Source: Phreatobacter sp.
GTDB lineage: Bacteria > Pseudomonadota > Alphaproteobacteria > Rhizobiales > Phreatobacteraceae
NCBI RefSeq assembly: GCF_016793595.1
Contig: NZ_JAEULY010000024.1
Coordinates: forward strand, 1-64,000
DNA: 64,000 bases
Direction of reading: 5' to 3'
The notes under the pieces: model-generated
Databases searched by the model: none
Told to the model about the DNA's origin: nothing
Seen by the model: only the letters and a program-made list of their open reading frames with translations
Program-made: the position numbers and the translations under genes
Part shown: piece after piece, positions 41,701 to 49,993 of the stretch
How positions within the stretch are numbered: position 1 is the stretch's first letter
Layout of the letters: every line of letters begins with the position of its first letter

Positions 41701-42305
41701 GATTCCAGCGTGTCGCCGAAGAAGTCGAGGCGGATCGGCGCGTCGAAACCGGGCGGATTGAGGTCGAGAATGCCGCCGCGCACGGCATATTCGCCGACAT
41801 CGCGGACGGTCGAGGTGCGCAGATAGCCGTTCACCTCCAGCCAGTTCTGGAGGTCGCTCATCGAGATGACGTTGCCGGGGGCCGCCGACAGCGACTGTTT
41901 GGCGAGCAGCGCCCGCGCCGGCAGGCGCTGAAGCGCCGCGTTGATCGTCGTCAGCACCACGGCCGGTGTCGCCCGGCCCGAGGTGCGGGCGAGGCGCGAC
42001 AAGGTCAGCATGCGCCGCGCCATGATCGAGGCGTTCGGAGAGGCGCGGTCATAGGGCTGGCAGTCCCAGGCCGGCAGGGTCAAAACCTCGATGCCGGGCG
42101 CGAAGAAGGACAGCGCCGTCTCCATCGCCTGCATGCGCGGGCCGTCGCGGCAGATGACGAGCAGTTCCGGCGATGCCTGATTGCCCTTGGCGTGAAGCTG
42201 GCGCGCGAGATCGGCGACGACCAGCGCGTCATAGCCCTGCGGCACGCCCGCAAGGGTCAGCCGGCCGCGCGAGGCGACGACGTCGGCGGGAGCGCGCTTG
42301 GCCAT
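38787..42305 (-). CDS. mfd: Transcription-repair coupling factor
   Basis: Removes RNA polymerase stalled at DNA damage and recruits UvrA; 1172 residues. The order is: UvrB-like N-terminal region (PAWDCQPYDRASPNASIMAR), RNA polymerase-interaction domain (LSAGDLVVHVDHGIGRFVGL), then RecG-like translocase with Walker A GDVGFGKTEV and DEEQHFG, TATPIPRTL, and the TRG motif region, and a C-terminal TRCF domain (EDLNLRLSLYRRLGDLATDQ). It starts one base inside the stop of sdhE (TGATG). The sdhE-mfd pair is common in alphaproteobacteria. Confidence 0.97.
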   Translation of the reverse strand: MAKRAPADVVASRGRLTLAGVPQGYDALVVADLARQLHAKGNQASPELLVICRDGPRMQAMETALSFFAPGIEVLTLPAWDCQPYDRASPNASIMARRMLTLSRLARTSGRATPAVVLTTINAALQRLPARALLAKQSLSAAPGNVISMSDLQNWLEVNGYLRTSTVRDVGEYAVRGGILDLNPPGFDAPIRLDFFGDTLESIRTFDAETQRTTGNLRRLDLVPTSEVQITTETMVKFRLAYVRAFGGSTKGDALYESVSEGRRYPGVEHWMPLFHDRLDTIFDYLPDSGVVLDAQVEEAAKERLTTVADYYDARKTALEHDGGGAAYKPLPPDALYLKTEEWERKRGGEAVVKLSPFALAGASDGALIDLDGRRGRSFAAERADENANVFDAVALHVTALRKEKKRVVIAAWSEGSRERLQPILEDHGMKAIRPVASWSAAEALRGDEIALAVLGVEEGFETPDLAIIGEQDILGDRLVRAQKRRKRAQDFITEATSLSAGDLVVHVDHGIGRFVGLETVTAAGAPHDCAEIHYAGGDKLFLPVENIELLSRYGSEDAEAQLDKLGGGAWQARKARMKKRILEMAAGLIKIAAARALREAPKLVAPDGAYDEFAAKFPYDETEDQAGAIDSVLEDLGAGRPMDRLVCGDVGFGKTEVALRAAFAAVMGGKQVAVVVPTTLLARQHFKTFAERFKGLPVHVAQASRMVGSADLAAAKKGLSEGTVDIVVGTHALLGKAISFKDLGLVIVDEEQHFGVGHKERLKELRAEVHVLTLTATPIPRTLQLAMTGVRDLSIIATPPVDRLAVRSFVTPFDPLIIREALLRERYRGGQAFFVCPRIEDLGEVEAFLREHVPEAKFIVAHGQMAAGELEDRIGAFYDGKVDILLSTTIVESGLDIPSANTLIVWRADMFGLAQLYQLRGRVGRSKTRAYALFTLPENKPVTPQAERRLKVLQSLDTLGAGFQLASHDLDIRGAGNLLGDEQSGHIKEVGYELYQQMLEEAVSMMKAGLVDETVEDKWSPQITVGTPILIPEHYVEDLNLRLSLYRRLGDLATDQEIDAFAAEMIDRFGPLPDEVQHLVKVAVIKAYCRRANVDKVDAGPRGIVLSFRDQKFANPAGLVRYIGEQGSLAKVRPDQKIVFIRDWPKSEDRLKGAAVILRNLVKIAETKKAA

Positions 42306-42604
42306 CAGCCCAACCAGACTCCCTTGCCCTCGGAATGGAAGGCTTTCAGCGCCTGGAATATGGCGGTGTCGTAATTGCCGGGGGTCTCGGCCTTGGCTGT
42401 CACCCAGGCGAACAGGTCGCGGTCGGGCACCTCGATCAGCCGCTCGAAATCGTCGAGCTCGGCGTCCGAGAAACCGCCGATATGGGCGTCGGCGAAACGG
42501 CCCATGATCAGGTCCATCTCGCGCGTGCCGCGATGCCACGCGCGGAACAGCACCTTGCGGCGGCGCGGATCGAGATCGGCGGAAGAGCGGGTCGTGCCGG
42601 TCAT
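42305..42604 (-). CDS. sdhE: Succinate dehydrogenase flavinylation factor SdhE
   Basis: A 99-residue protein of the SdhE/Sdh5 family that helps attach FAD to succinate dehydrogenase. The conserved RGxxE motif is AWHRGTREMDLIMGRFAD, then DDFERLIEVPDRDLFAWVT and the C-terminal ALKAFHSEGKGVWLG. GGAG precedes the chosen ATG; 17 further codons are open upstream. It overlaps the mfd start by one base and is divergent from recG, with 123 bases between. Confidence 0.92.
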   Translation of the reverse strand: MTGTTRSSADLDPRRRKVLFRAWHRGTREMDLIMGRFADAHIGGFSDAELDDFERLIEVPDRDLFAWVTAKAETPGNYDTAIFQALKAFHSEGKGVWLG

Positions 42605-42727
42605 GGAGGCTCCGGGGCAAAAACGGCGAAAGCCGGGGACGCCTTTTCGCGCCACCCGGTTCCGACAGTGTCACTATCAAACGCGGGAGGCCCTGTCAGC
42701 GTCCCGCGGAGCGGTTACATTCCGGCC

Positions 42728-44842
42728 ATGCGTCCCGCGCGACTCGATCCGCTCTTCGCCTCGCTGACCTCGCTGAAAGGCGTCGGCGGCAAGCTCGAAG
42801 GTCTCTACAAGCGCCTCCTCGACACGGAGGGGCCGCCGCGCGTCGTCGATCTCTTGTTCCATCTGCCGAGCGGCGTGATCGACCGGCGTGCCCGCCCGAC
42901 GCTGGCCGAGGCAGAGCCCGGCGCCATCGTCACGGTCGAGGTTCTGGTCGAGCGGCACCGCCCATCGCCGCCGGGCAAGAGCCGCGCGCCCTATCGGGTG
43001 CAGGTGTCCGACGAGACCGGCGACCTGACGCTGGTCTGGTTCAACGCCCACCGCTCGCGCATCGAGCAGATGTGCCCGGTCGGCGAGACGCGGGTCGTCT
43101 CAGGGCGGATCGAGCTGTTCGACGGCATGCGCCAGATGGTCCATCCGGACCGGGTCATGACGCCGGAACAGGCCGCGACCATGCCGCCGGTCGAACCGGT
43201 CTATCCGCTGACCGAGGGGCTCGCCTCCGGTTTCGTCCGGCGCGCGGCGGAAGCGGCGCTTCAGCGCGTGCCCAGATTGCCGGAATGGCTGGATGCGCGG
43301 CTTCTGGAGCGGGAAGGCTGGCCGGACTTCTCCGCAGCGCTTCACCGCGTCCACGCGCCCGCCGAGCCCGAGGACTTCGCGCCCGAGGGGCCGGCGTGGA
43401 GCCGCCTCGGCTATGACGAATTGCTGGCGAACCAGCTGGCCCTTGGCCTCGTCCGCGCCAATCTCAAGCGGCCGGCCGGCCGGCGCAATGTCGGCGACGG
43501 CTCGTTGCGGACGGTGATTGAAGCCACCCTGCCCTTCGCGCTGACCGGCTCGCAGACACGGGCGCTCGCGGAGATCGCCGCAGACATGAGCGCGGAGACG
43601 CGCATGCTGCGCCTGCTTCAGGGCGATGTCGGCTCCGGCAAGACGGTCGTCGCGCTGATGGCCATGGCCGCAGCGGCCGAGGCCGGCCGGCAATCCGCGC
43701 TGATGGCCCCGACCGAACTGCTGGCGCGTCAGCACGCCAAGACGCTGAAGGCACTTGCCGGTCCCTCGGGCCTCGAGGTTGCGATCCTGACCGGCCGGGA
43801 AAAAGGCCGCGAGCGCGAGCAGATCCTGTCGCGCCTTGCCTCCGGCGACACCGCCATCGTCGTCGGCACCCACGCGCTCTTTCAGGAGCACGTCGTCTTC
43901 CGCGACCTCGGCCTTGCCGTCATCGACGAACAGCACCGCTTCGGCGTCCACCAGCGCCTCGCACTCGCTGCCAAGGGCGAGGCGGTCGACCTGCTGGTGA
44001 TGACCGCGACGCCCATTCCGCGCACGCTGGTCCTGACCTATTTCGGCGACATGGAATCCTCCCAGCTCACCGAGAAGCCTGCGGGACGCAAGCCCATCGA
44101 CACCCGCATCGTTGCCATGGACCGGCTGTCGGACGTGATCGACGGCATCGGCCGCGCGCTGGAGGCGGGTCGGCAGGTCTACTGGGTCTGCCCGCTGGTG
44201 GCCGAAAACGACGATCCGACCGTCGAGAGCCCCGAACTCGCCGCCGCCGAGGAACGCTTCGAACTGCTGCGCCAGCGTTTCGGCGAGGCGGTCGATCTCG
44301 TCCACGGCCAGATGAAAGGGCCGGACAAGGACGCGGCCATGCTGCGCTTCCAGCGCGGCGATACCCGCGTACTGGTCGCCACCACCGTCATCGAGGTGGG
44401 CGTGGACGTGCCGGAAGCCTCGATCATGGTCATCGACCATGCCGAGCATTTCGGCCTCGCCCAGCTGCATCAGTTGCGCGGCCGGATCGGGCGCGGCGAG
44501 ACGGCCTCCACCTGCCTCCTGCTCTACAAGGGGCCGCTGGGCGAGACCGCCCGCCGCCGGCTGGACATCATGCGCGAGACGGAGGACGGCTTCCGCATCG
44601 CGGAGGAAGACCTGAAGCTGCGCGGCGAGGGCGACCCTCTCGGCACCAAGCAGTCGGGCATGCCGGGCTTCCGCCTCGCCCGGCTCGAACACCACGCGCA
44701 TCTCTTGGAAACCGCCCGCAGCGACGCCCGTCTGGTCATCGAGACCGATCCGAAGCTCGCCGGCCAGCGCGGCGACGCGCTGCGAGACCTCCTCTATCTG
44801 TTCGGGCGCGACGAGGCGATCCGCCTCGTCAAGGCGGGCTGA
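42728..44842 (+). CDS. recG: ATP-dependent DNA helicase RecG
   Basis: Branch-migrating helicase for stalled forks and Holliday junctions; 704 residues. The N-terminal wedge domain contains an OB fold (RVQVSDETGDLTLVWFNAHR). The motor has Walker A GDVGSGKTVV, Walker B VIDEQHRFGVHQR, TATPIPRTL and QLHQLRGRIGRGE. The C-terminal helical hairpin and TRG region (EGDPLGTKQSGMPGF) are intact. It lies divergent from sdhE-mfd, whose motor domain is related. YbaN-like and kinase genes follow closely and may be co-transcribed. Confidence 0.97.
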   Translation: MRPARLDPLFASLTSLKGVGGKLEGLYKRLLDTEGPPRVVDLLFHLPSGVIDRRARPTLAEAEPGAIVTVEVLVERHRPSPPGKSRAPYRVQVSDETGDLTLVWFNAHRSRIEQMCPVGETRVVSGRIELFDGMRQMVHPDRVMTPEQAATMPPVEPVYPLTEGLASGFVRRAAEAALQRVPRLPEWLDARLLEREGWPDFSAALHRVHAPAEPEDFAPEGPAWSRLGYDELLANQLALGLVRANLKRPAGRRNVGDGSLRTVIEATLPFALTGSQTRALAEIAADMSAETRMLRLLQGDVGSGKTVVALMAMAAAAEAGRQSALMAPTELLARQHAKTLKALAGPSGLEVAILTGREKGREREQILSRLASGDTAIVVGTHALFQEHVVFRDLGLAVIDEQHRFGVHQRLALAAKGEAVDLLVMTATPIPRTLVLTYFGDMESSQLTEKPAGRKPIDTRIVAMDRLSDVIDGIGRALEAGRQVYWVCPLVAENDDPTVESPELAAAEERFELLRQRFGEAVDLVHGQMKGPDKDAAMLRFQRGDTRVLVATTVIEVGVDVPEASIMVIDHAEHFGLAQLHQLRGRIGRGETASTCLLLYKGPLGETARRRLDIMRETEDGFRIAEEDLKLRGEGDPLGTKQSGMPGFRLARLEHHAHLLETARSDARLVIETDPKLAGQRGDALRDLLYLFGRDEAIRLVKAG

Positions 44843-44845
44843 GCC

Positions 44846-45220
44846 GTGAACCGCCCGCTGAATCCCCTCTGGCGCTGGCTTCTCTTCACCGCCGGCTGGC
44901 TGTTCACCGCCATCGGCGTGGTCGGCGTCATCCTGCCCGGCATTCCCGGCACGGTGTTCCTGATCCTCGCGGCCTGGTGTTTCGCGCGCTCGTCGCCGCG
45001 TTTCGAGCATTGGCTGATCACCCATCCGCGCTTCGGTCCGCCGGTGATCAAATGGCGCGAGCGCGGCGCCATCGCGCCCCGTATCAAGCTGATAGCCATC
45101 GGCTCCATGGCGCTGTCCTGGGGCATCGTCTGGCTGACCGCGCCGCCCATCGGCATCGCCGCCTCCGGCCTCTGCCTCGCCGCCAGCGCCCTCTATGTCG
45201 GAACGAGACCGAATTCATGA
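44846..45220 (+). CDS. YbaN/DUF454 family membrane protein
   Basis: A 124-residue inner-membrane protein of the DUF454 family. Helices at about residues 10-45 (LLFTAGWLFTAIGVVGVILP continuing GIPGTVFLILAAWCFARSS) and 80-118. The motif LPGIPGTVFLI and FARSSPRFEHWL are family marks. GTG start, 3 bases after the recG stop. Its stop overlaps the start of the kinase gene (ATGA). Function is unknown. Confidence 0.88.
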   Translation: MNRPLNPLWRWLLFTAGWLFTAIGVVGVILPGIPGTVFLILAAWCFARSSPRFEHWLITHPRFGPPVIKWRERGAIAPRIKLIAIGSMALSWGIVWLTAPPIGIAASGLCLAASALYVGTRPNS

Positions 45221-46182
45221 CCGGAACGCCGCATCCGCGCATCGTCTGCGCCGGCATCACCACGCTCGACTTCATCTACGCGGTCGACGTCATGCCGTCC
45301 GAGCCGCTGAAATACCGCTCGAACGCCATGGTCACCTCCGGTGGCGGCCTTGCCGGCAATGCCGCGACCGCCTGCGCCCGGCTCGGCGCCGGTGTCAGGC
45401 TGGTGGCGCGGCTGGGCGATGATTTCTGGGCCGATCCGATGATCGCCGAGCTCGAGCGCGACGGCGTCGACTGCTCTCTGGTGCGGCGCTGCCCCGGCCA
45501 CCGCTCCCCGGTCTCGGCGGTGGTGGTCGACCCGAAGGGCGAGCGGCTGGTCGTCAGCTATTCCGACCCGGACATCCCGTCCGATACCGGCTGGATACCG
45601 ACCGACCTCGGCGCCGACGCCGATGCGATCTATGCCGAGACCCGCTGGATCGAGGCGGCGCTCGCCATCCTGCCGCAGGCGCGCGCGGCCGGCATTCCCT
45701 CCGTCCTCGACGCCGACCGCAAGCCGACCCGGCCGGAGGTGCTCGCGCTCGCCTCCCATGTCGGCTTCTCGGCGCCGGCCCTGCGCGAGTTCACCGGCAT
45801 CCACGACCTGCCCGCCGCCCTCGCCCAGGCATCTCGCGCCCAAGGATACCTCGCCCTAGGATCTCGCGCCCTAGGATCTCGCGCCCAATCATCCGGCGGC
45901 GTCGTCAACGTGTTCCTGGTGACGGATGGCGCGAACGGCGCCTGGTACATGGACGGCGGCAAGGTGGTCCACGTGCCGGCCTTTCCCGTGAAATCGGTCG
46001 ATACGCTGGGGGCCGGCGACACCTGGCACGGCGCCCTCGCCGTGGCGCTGGCGGACCGCCAGCCGCTCGACCGCGCAGTGCGGTTCGCCAATGCAGCCGC
46101 TGCCCTCAAATGCACCGAATTCGGTGGCCGAAAGGGCATGCCGACACGCGCGCGCGTCGAGGCCCTGCTAGCCGCCGCGTGA
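45217..46182 (+). CDS. PfkB family carbohydrate kinase
   Basis: Phosphorylates a sugar or related alcohol; 321 residues. The PfkB signature 1 region is seen as TSGGGLAGNAATACARLGAG, and signature 2 with the catalytic Asp as VDTLGAGDTWHGALAVALAD. The substrate cannot be named. In the middle is an insert of four 5-residue repeats (SRAQG, YLALG, SRALG, SRAQS) encoded by four 15-base repeats at 45831-45890. It lies between helices in the ATP lid/ADP-binding half. It is translationally coupled to the YbaN-like gene by ATGA. Confidence 0.88.
   Translation: MTGTPHPRIVCAGITTLDFIYAVDVMPSEPLKYRSNAMVTSGGGLAGNAATACARLGAGVRLVARLGDDFWADPMIAELERDGVDCSLVRRCPGHRSPVSAVVVDPKGERLVVSYSDPDIPSDTGWIPTDLGADADAIYAETRWIEAALAILPQARAAGIPSVLDADRKPTRPEVLALASHVGFSAPALREFTGIHDLPAALAQASRAQGYLALGSRALGSRAQSSGGVVNVFLVTDGANGAWYMDGGKVVHVPAFPVKSVDTLGAGDTWHGALAVALADRQPLDRAVRFANAAAALKCTEFGGRKGMPTRARVEALLAAA
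45831..45890 (+). repeat. In-frame tandem repeat, 4 x 15 bp
   Basis: Four consecutive 15-base units, the third being ATCTCGCGCCCTAGG; the first and fourth differ from it at two or three positions and the second at a few more. They encode repeats of about SRALG within the PfkB kinase. Perfect codon phasing means copy changes would stay in frame. Confidence 0.85.
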
Positions 46183-46221
46183 GGGGCTGGCGGGATGCAC
46201 GATGAATGCGGTTCGGCTAGG

Positions 46222-46974
46222 ATGCGCCCCGTGAACAGACGCCTGCACAAACTCCTTCCCTCCGGCCTTGCCGCGACCCTCCTGCTGATCGCGGCGGGCA
46301 GCGCGCCGGCGCATGCGGGAGATGGCTTTCTGGCCCGGATCGGCGAGGCGCAGGTGCTCTACCGGACGACGACCGTCGCGCTCAGGGCGAACCGGGCCGA
46401 GGAGGCTCAGGCAAGCCTGAAGCGGCTCGCCGACCTCTGGACGGCCGCGAGCGCCCGCGTGCCCGGCCTGCCGCCGGGCGCCACGCCGCGCGTGCCCATG
46501 CTCGCCGAGATGATGGATGGCGGCGCGGCGCGGCTGAAACAGGCCAGCGAGGCCGTCGCCCAGGGGCGCGGCGACGCGGCGCTCGAAACGCTCGCGCCGC
46601 TCAAGCGCGAATGGATCACGCTCCGGCGCGCCGCCGGCCTCTACGGCCTCGTCGAATGCCTCGACGAGGCCAGCGAGGCGCTGGACTATTTCCACGCCAT
46701 GCGCCGCAACCCGCAGGATCTCGCCCGCCCGGAAACGCGCGGCGACGTCATCGCCCGCGCCGCCGTCTACCGCTTCGCGCTGAAACGCTGCGAGCCCTTC
46801 GCCACGCTCGATCTCGGCATTGACGCCGATTACCGCCGGCAGGCCGACAGCATCGCGGCGGCGCTCGACGTGGTCGATTCCGCCCTGCGTCTGCGCGACG
46901 CCGCCCTGCTCGACCGGGTGCTCGCGGACCTGAAGACCTTCGACACGCAACTCTCCCAGCGCTACGGCGGGTAG
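46222..46974 (+). CDS. Exported helical protein of unknown function
   Basis: A 250-residue protein with a signal peptide (RRLHKLLPSGLAATLLLIAA, cleavage near AHA-G). The mature part is all helical: LARIGEAQVLYRTTTVALRA, EEAQASLKRLADLWTAASAR, DVVDSALRLRDAALLDRVLA. Two cysteines (VECLDEA, KRCEPF) may form a disulfide. A four-helix-bundle or tetratricopeptide-like fold is possible, but no motif names it. An ATG nine codons earlier (46195) is also in frame. It follows the PfkB gene by about 40 bases. Confidence 0.6.
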   Translation: MRPVNRRLHKLLPSGLAATLLLIAAGSAPAHAGDGFLARIGEAQVLYRTTTVALRANRAEEAQASLKRLADLWTAASARVPGLPPGATPRVPMLAEMMDGGAARLKQASEAVAQGRGDAALETLAPLKREWITLRRAAGLYGLVECLDEASEALDYFHAMRRNPQDLARPETRGDVIARAAVYRFALKRCEPFATLDLGIDADYRRQADSIAAALDVVDSALRLRDAALLDRVLADLKTFDTQLSQRYGG

Positions 46975-47079
46975 CTCCCATATGGACAGGCGCGCCCGCG
47001 CCATGTCACGACTCCAATCCAACGACTTCAATCGATTTGGCCGCGCGAGAACGGCCGGGAACGCGAGCGGGAGCGAAAC

Positions 47080-47826
47080 ATGGCGAAGCGGTTGCAGGGC
47101 AAGGTCGCGGTGGTCACGGCCGCCGGCCACGGGATCGGGCGGGCTATCGCCGAAGCTTTTGTCGCGGAAGGCGCCAAGGTCTATGCGACCGATATCGACA
47201 AGGCGAAGCTCGAAGGCATTGCCAAGGCCAGGAAGCTGAAACTCGACGTGACCTCGACGCGGCAGGTCGAGGCTTTCGCCGCGAAGACCGGGCCCATCGA
47301 CATCCTCGTCAATGCCGCAGGATGGGTCCACCACGGCAATGTGCTGGACACGTCGGAAGCCGACTGGGACCGCTCCTTCGACCTCAACGTCAAGTCGATG
47401 CACCGCACGATCCGGGCGTTCCTGCCGGGCATGCTGGAAAAGGGCGGCGGCTCCATCGTCAACATCGCCTCCGGTGCGTCCTCGGTGCGCGGCGTGGTCA
47501 ACCGCTACGCCTACGGCTCGTCCAAGGCGGCGGTGATCGGGCTCACCAAGTCGGTCGCCATCGACTTCATCCGTCGCGGCATCCGCGCCAACGCCATCTG
47601 CCCCGGTACGATCCAGTCGCCCTCGCTCGACGACCGTATCAGGGCGCTCGCCGGCTCCACCAAGCAGACCGAGAAGGCCGCCCGGCAGGCCTTCATCGAC
47701 CGCCAGCCCATCGGCCGGCTCGGCACGGCCGAGGAGATCGCCTGGCTCGCGGTCTATCTCGCCTCCGACGAGAGCGCCTACACGACCGGCGCGATCCACA
47801 TCGCCGATGGCGGCTTCTCACTTTAG
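47080..47826 (+). CDS. Short-chain dehydrogenase/reductase
   Basis: NAD(P)-dependent oxidoreductase of 248 residues. The nucleotide motif is VVTAAGHGIGRAIAEAFVAE, NNAG-like INILVNAAGW, catalytic Ser in IVNIASGAS and YxxxK in YAYGSSKAAV. The sequence TDIDKAKLEGI after beta-2 suggests NAD preference. It resembles the DHRS6/2-keto-3-deoxy-L-fuconate dehydrogenase group, but the substrate is not certain. GGGAG precedes the ATG. It is a single gene just upstream of the tRNA-Lys gene. Confidence 0.9.
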   Translation: MAKRLQGKVAVVTAAGHGIGRAIAEAFVAEGAKVYATDIDKAKLEGIAKARKLKLDVTSTRQVEAFAAKTGPIDILVNAAGWVHHGNVLDTSEADWDRSFDLNVKSMHRTIRAFLPGMLEKGGGSIVNIASGASSVRGVVNRYAYGSSKAAVIGLTKSVAIDFIRRGIRANAICPGTIQSPSLDDRIRALAGSTKQTEKAARQAFIDRQPIGRLGTAEEIAWLAVYLASDESAYTTGAIHIADGGFSL

Positions 47827-47841
47827 GCACGGATTAAGCGC

Positions 47842-47879
47842 GATCGCGGCGCGCATGCGTTGACTTCGCCGCCGCGATC
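47842..47879 (+). terminator. 10-bp inverted repeat after the SDR gene
   Basis: GATCGCGGCG (47842-47851) and CGCCGCGATC (47870-47879) pair perfectly across an 18-base loop. There is no T-run. Its loop contains TTGACT (47860-47865), a candidate -35 box for the tRNA gene, with TCAAAC 16 bases further on. Confidence 0.45.
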
Positions 47880-47900
47880 CGTCAAACCCCCTCGCCTGAT

Positions 47901-47975
47901 GGGCGGGTAGCTCAGCGGTAGAGCACGTGACTTTTAATCATGTGGTCGAGGGTTCGATCCCCTCCCCGCTCACCA
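47901..47975 (+). tRNA. tRNA-Lys (anticodon TTT)
   Basis: A complete cloverleaf of 75 bases with CCA encoded. The acceptor stem is GGGCGGG/CCCGCTC with one G-T pair, the D stem GCTC/GAGC, the anticodon stem CGTGA/TCATG around CTTTTAA, and the T stem GAGGG/CCCTC with TTCGATC. The TTT anticodon reads lysine codons. Confidence 0.96.
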
Positions 47976-48124
47976 GATCGATCGACGCAATCCGATCCCG
48001 GTGAGACCCCATCGGCCGTTCCAGACGGGTTGAAATTCAGAGGCCGCCCGCATGCGAGGCGGTCGGGGAATTGCAGCGACGGAGCCGCTATGATGCCTCC
48101 GAAGCACTGATTGCGGAATGCATC

Positions 48125-48628
48125 ATGGTCCTGCGGCGGGTCGTCTTCTTCCTTGCCATCCTGCTGGGCGTCGTCGCCTCGCAGGCTCCCGAATTCGCGC
48201 AGCAATACCGCCAGCGCCTCGGCGGCGCGATCGACGAGCTTGCCCGCGTCATCGGCGAGTTCGACGCCGACGCTTCCCGCATGAACCTGTCCCGCGAAGC
48301 CGGTATCGAACGGCTTCTCGGCAATGCCGACACGTTCGTTCGCCAGCGCGGCGAACAGGTGAAGAGCGATGTCGAGCGCGTCGGGCGGCTGGAAAAACAG
48401 CTCAAATCCTATGCCGAGGCGGGTCCGTTCTGGCGTATCGGGGTCTTCGCCCGCAATTACGAGCCCGACATCGCCCGCCGCGCCGCGGAGAATTTCGAAC
48501 CGGCCGTGCCGGTCACGTCCGAGGGCCTGTTCGCCACCGTCGCGGGATTTCTCGCCGGTTGGCTCGGTGGACGCGCGCTGATCGCGCCGATCCAGCGCCG
48601 CAGGCGGCTGAAGGCCGCAAGCGCCTGA
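48125..48628 (+). CDS. DUF2937 family membrane protein
   Basis: A 167-residue protein with an N-terminal membrane helix (VLRRVVFFLAILLGVVASQA), the conserved PEFAQQYRQRLGGAIDELAR motif of DUF2937, a coiled-coil centre and a second membrane helix near the end (LFATVAGFLAGWLGGRALIA) before a basic tail (RRRRLKAASA). Family function is unknown. The upstream open frame lacks a ribosome binding site. It is convergent with the gene at 48632-49015. Confidence 0.78.
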   Translation: MVLRRVVFFLAILLGVVASQAPEFAQQYRQRLGGAIDELARVIGEFDADASRMNLSREAGIERLLGNADTFVRQRGEQVKSDVERVGRLEKQLKSYAEAGPFWRIGVFARNYEPDIARRAAENFEPAVPVTSEGLFATVAGFLAGWLGGRALIAPIQRRRRLKAASA

Positions 48629-48631
48629 TCC

Positions 48632-49015
48632 CTACTCAGCCGGCGCCATCCGGCGGAAGCCGTCCCTGATGAAGACGCGGAACGGCGTGGTTCCCGTTGC
48701 CGCCCCGTCCGCCGAGCGCCAGCGTCCGTTGCTGCAGAGAATGCCGCCCTGCGCGGGCTCGGCGTCGAACTCGACGGTGTTGCGATAGACCGTGCCGTCC
48801 GGCAGCGTCGCGGTGAAGGCCGTGCGGCATTTGCCATCGGCCACCACCGGATCATAGCCGCCGATCATCACCCCGCCGCCGCCCGTGCTCGGGAACGGGT
48901 CGCGCAACAGCGGCCAGCGCCCGTAATCCTCCTGCGCCCATGCGGCGGACACCCATGCGGCGGACACCATGGCGACGGTCAGGGTCGCCGTTCCCACCAG
49001 GCTGCGCAACGACAT
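48632..49015 (-). CDS. Small exported protein of unknown function
   Basis: A 127-residue protein with a signal peptide (LVGTATLTVAMVSAAWVSAA, cleavage near AWA-Q). The mature part has two cysteines (GKCRTAF, ILCSNG), likely a disulfide, and short beta-like stretches (TAFTATLPDGTVYRNTVEF, TPFRVFIRDGFRRM). I do not know the family. It is divergent from ppk2 and convergent with the DUF2937 gene. Confidence 0.6.
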   Translation of the reverse strand: MSLRSLVGTATLTVAMVSAAWVSAAWAQEDYGRWPLLRDPFPSTGGGGVMIGGYDPVVADGKCRTAFTATLPDGTVYRNTVEFDAEPAQGGILCSNGRWRSADGAATGTTPFRVFIRDGFRRMAPAE

Positions 49016-49140
49016 CGTGCCCTCCTCTCCGAAATCCGCTCTCGCCGGGGGAACACGCGGATGCGGCGTTCGGATGCACGACTTGCGCCGGCGCGCGCGG
49101 AACAGAACAATGGCGATCCCGTTCCCGCCGCGAGCGCCTC

Positions 49141-49965
<825 letters not shown>

Positions 49966-49993
49966 CGGGACGGCCCAGCGTGCCGGCGGGACC

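Noticed and set aside
47860..47887. Definite promoter for tRNA-Lys (TTGACT-N16-TCAAAC)
   Set aside because: The -35 box is fair but the -10 is poor and the site lies in the loop of an inverted repeat, so it is mentioned only as a candidate.
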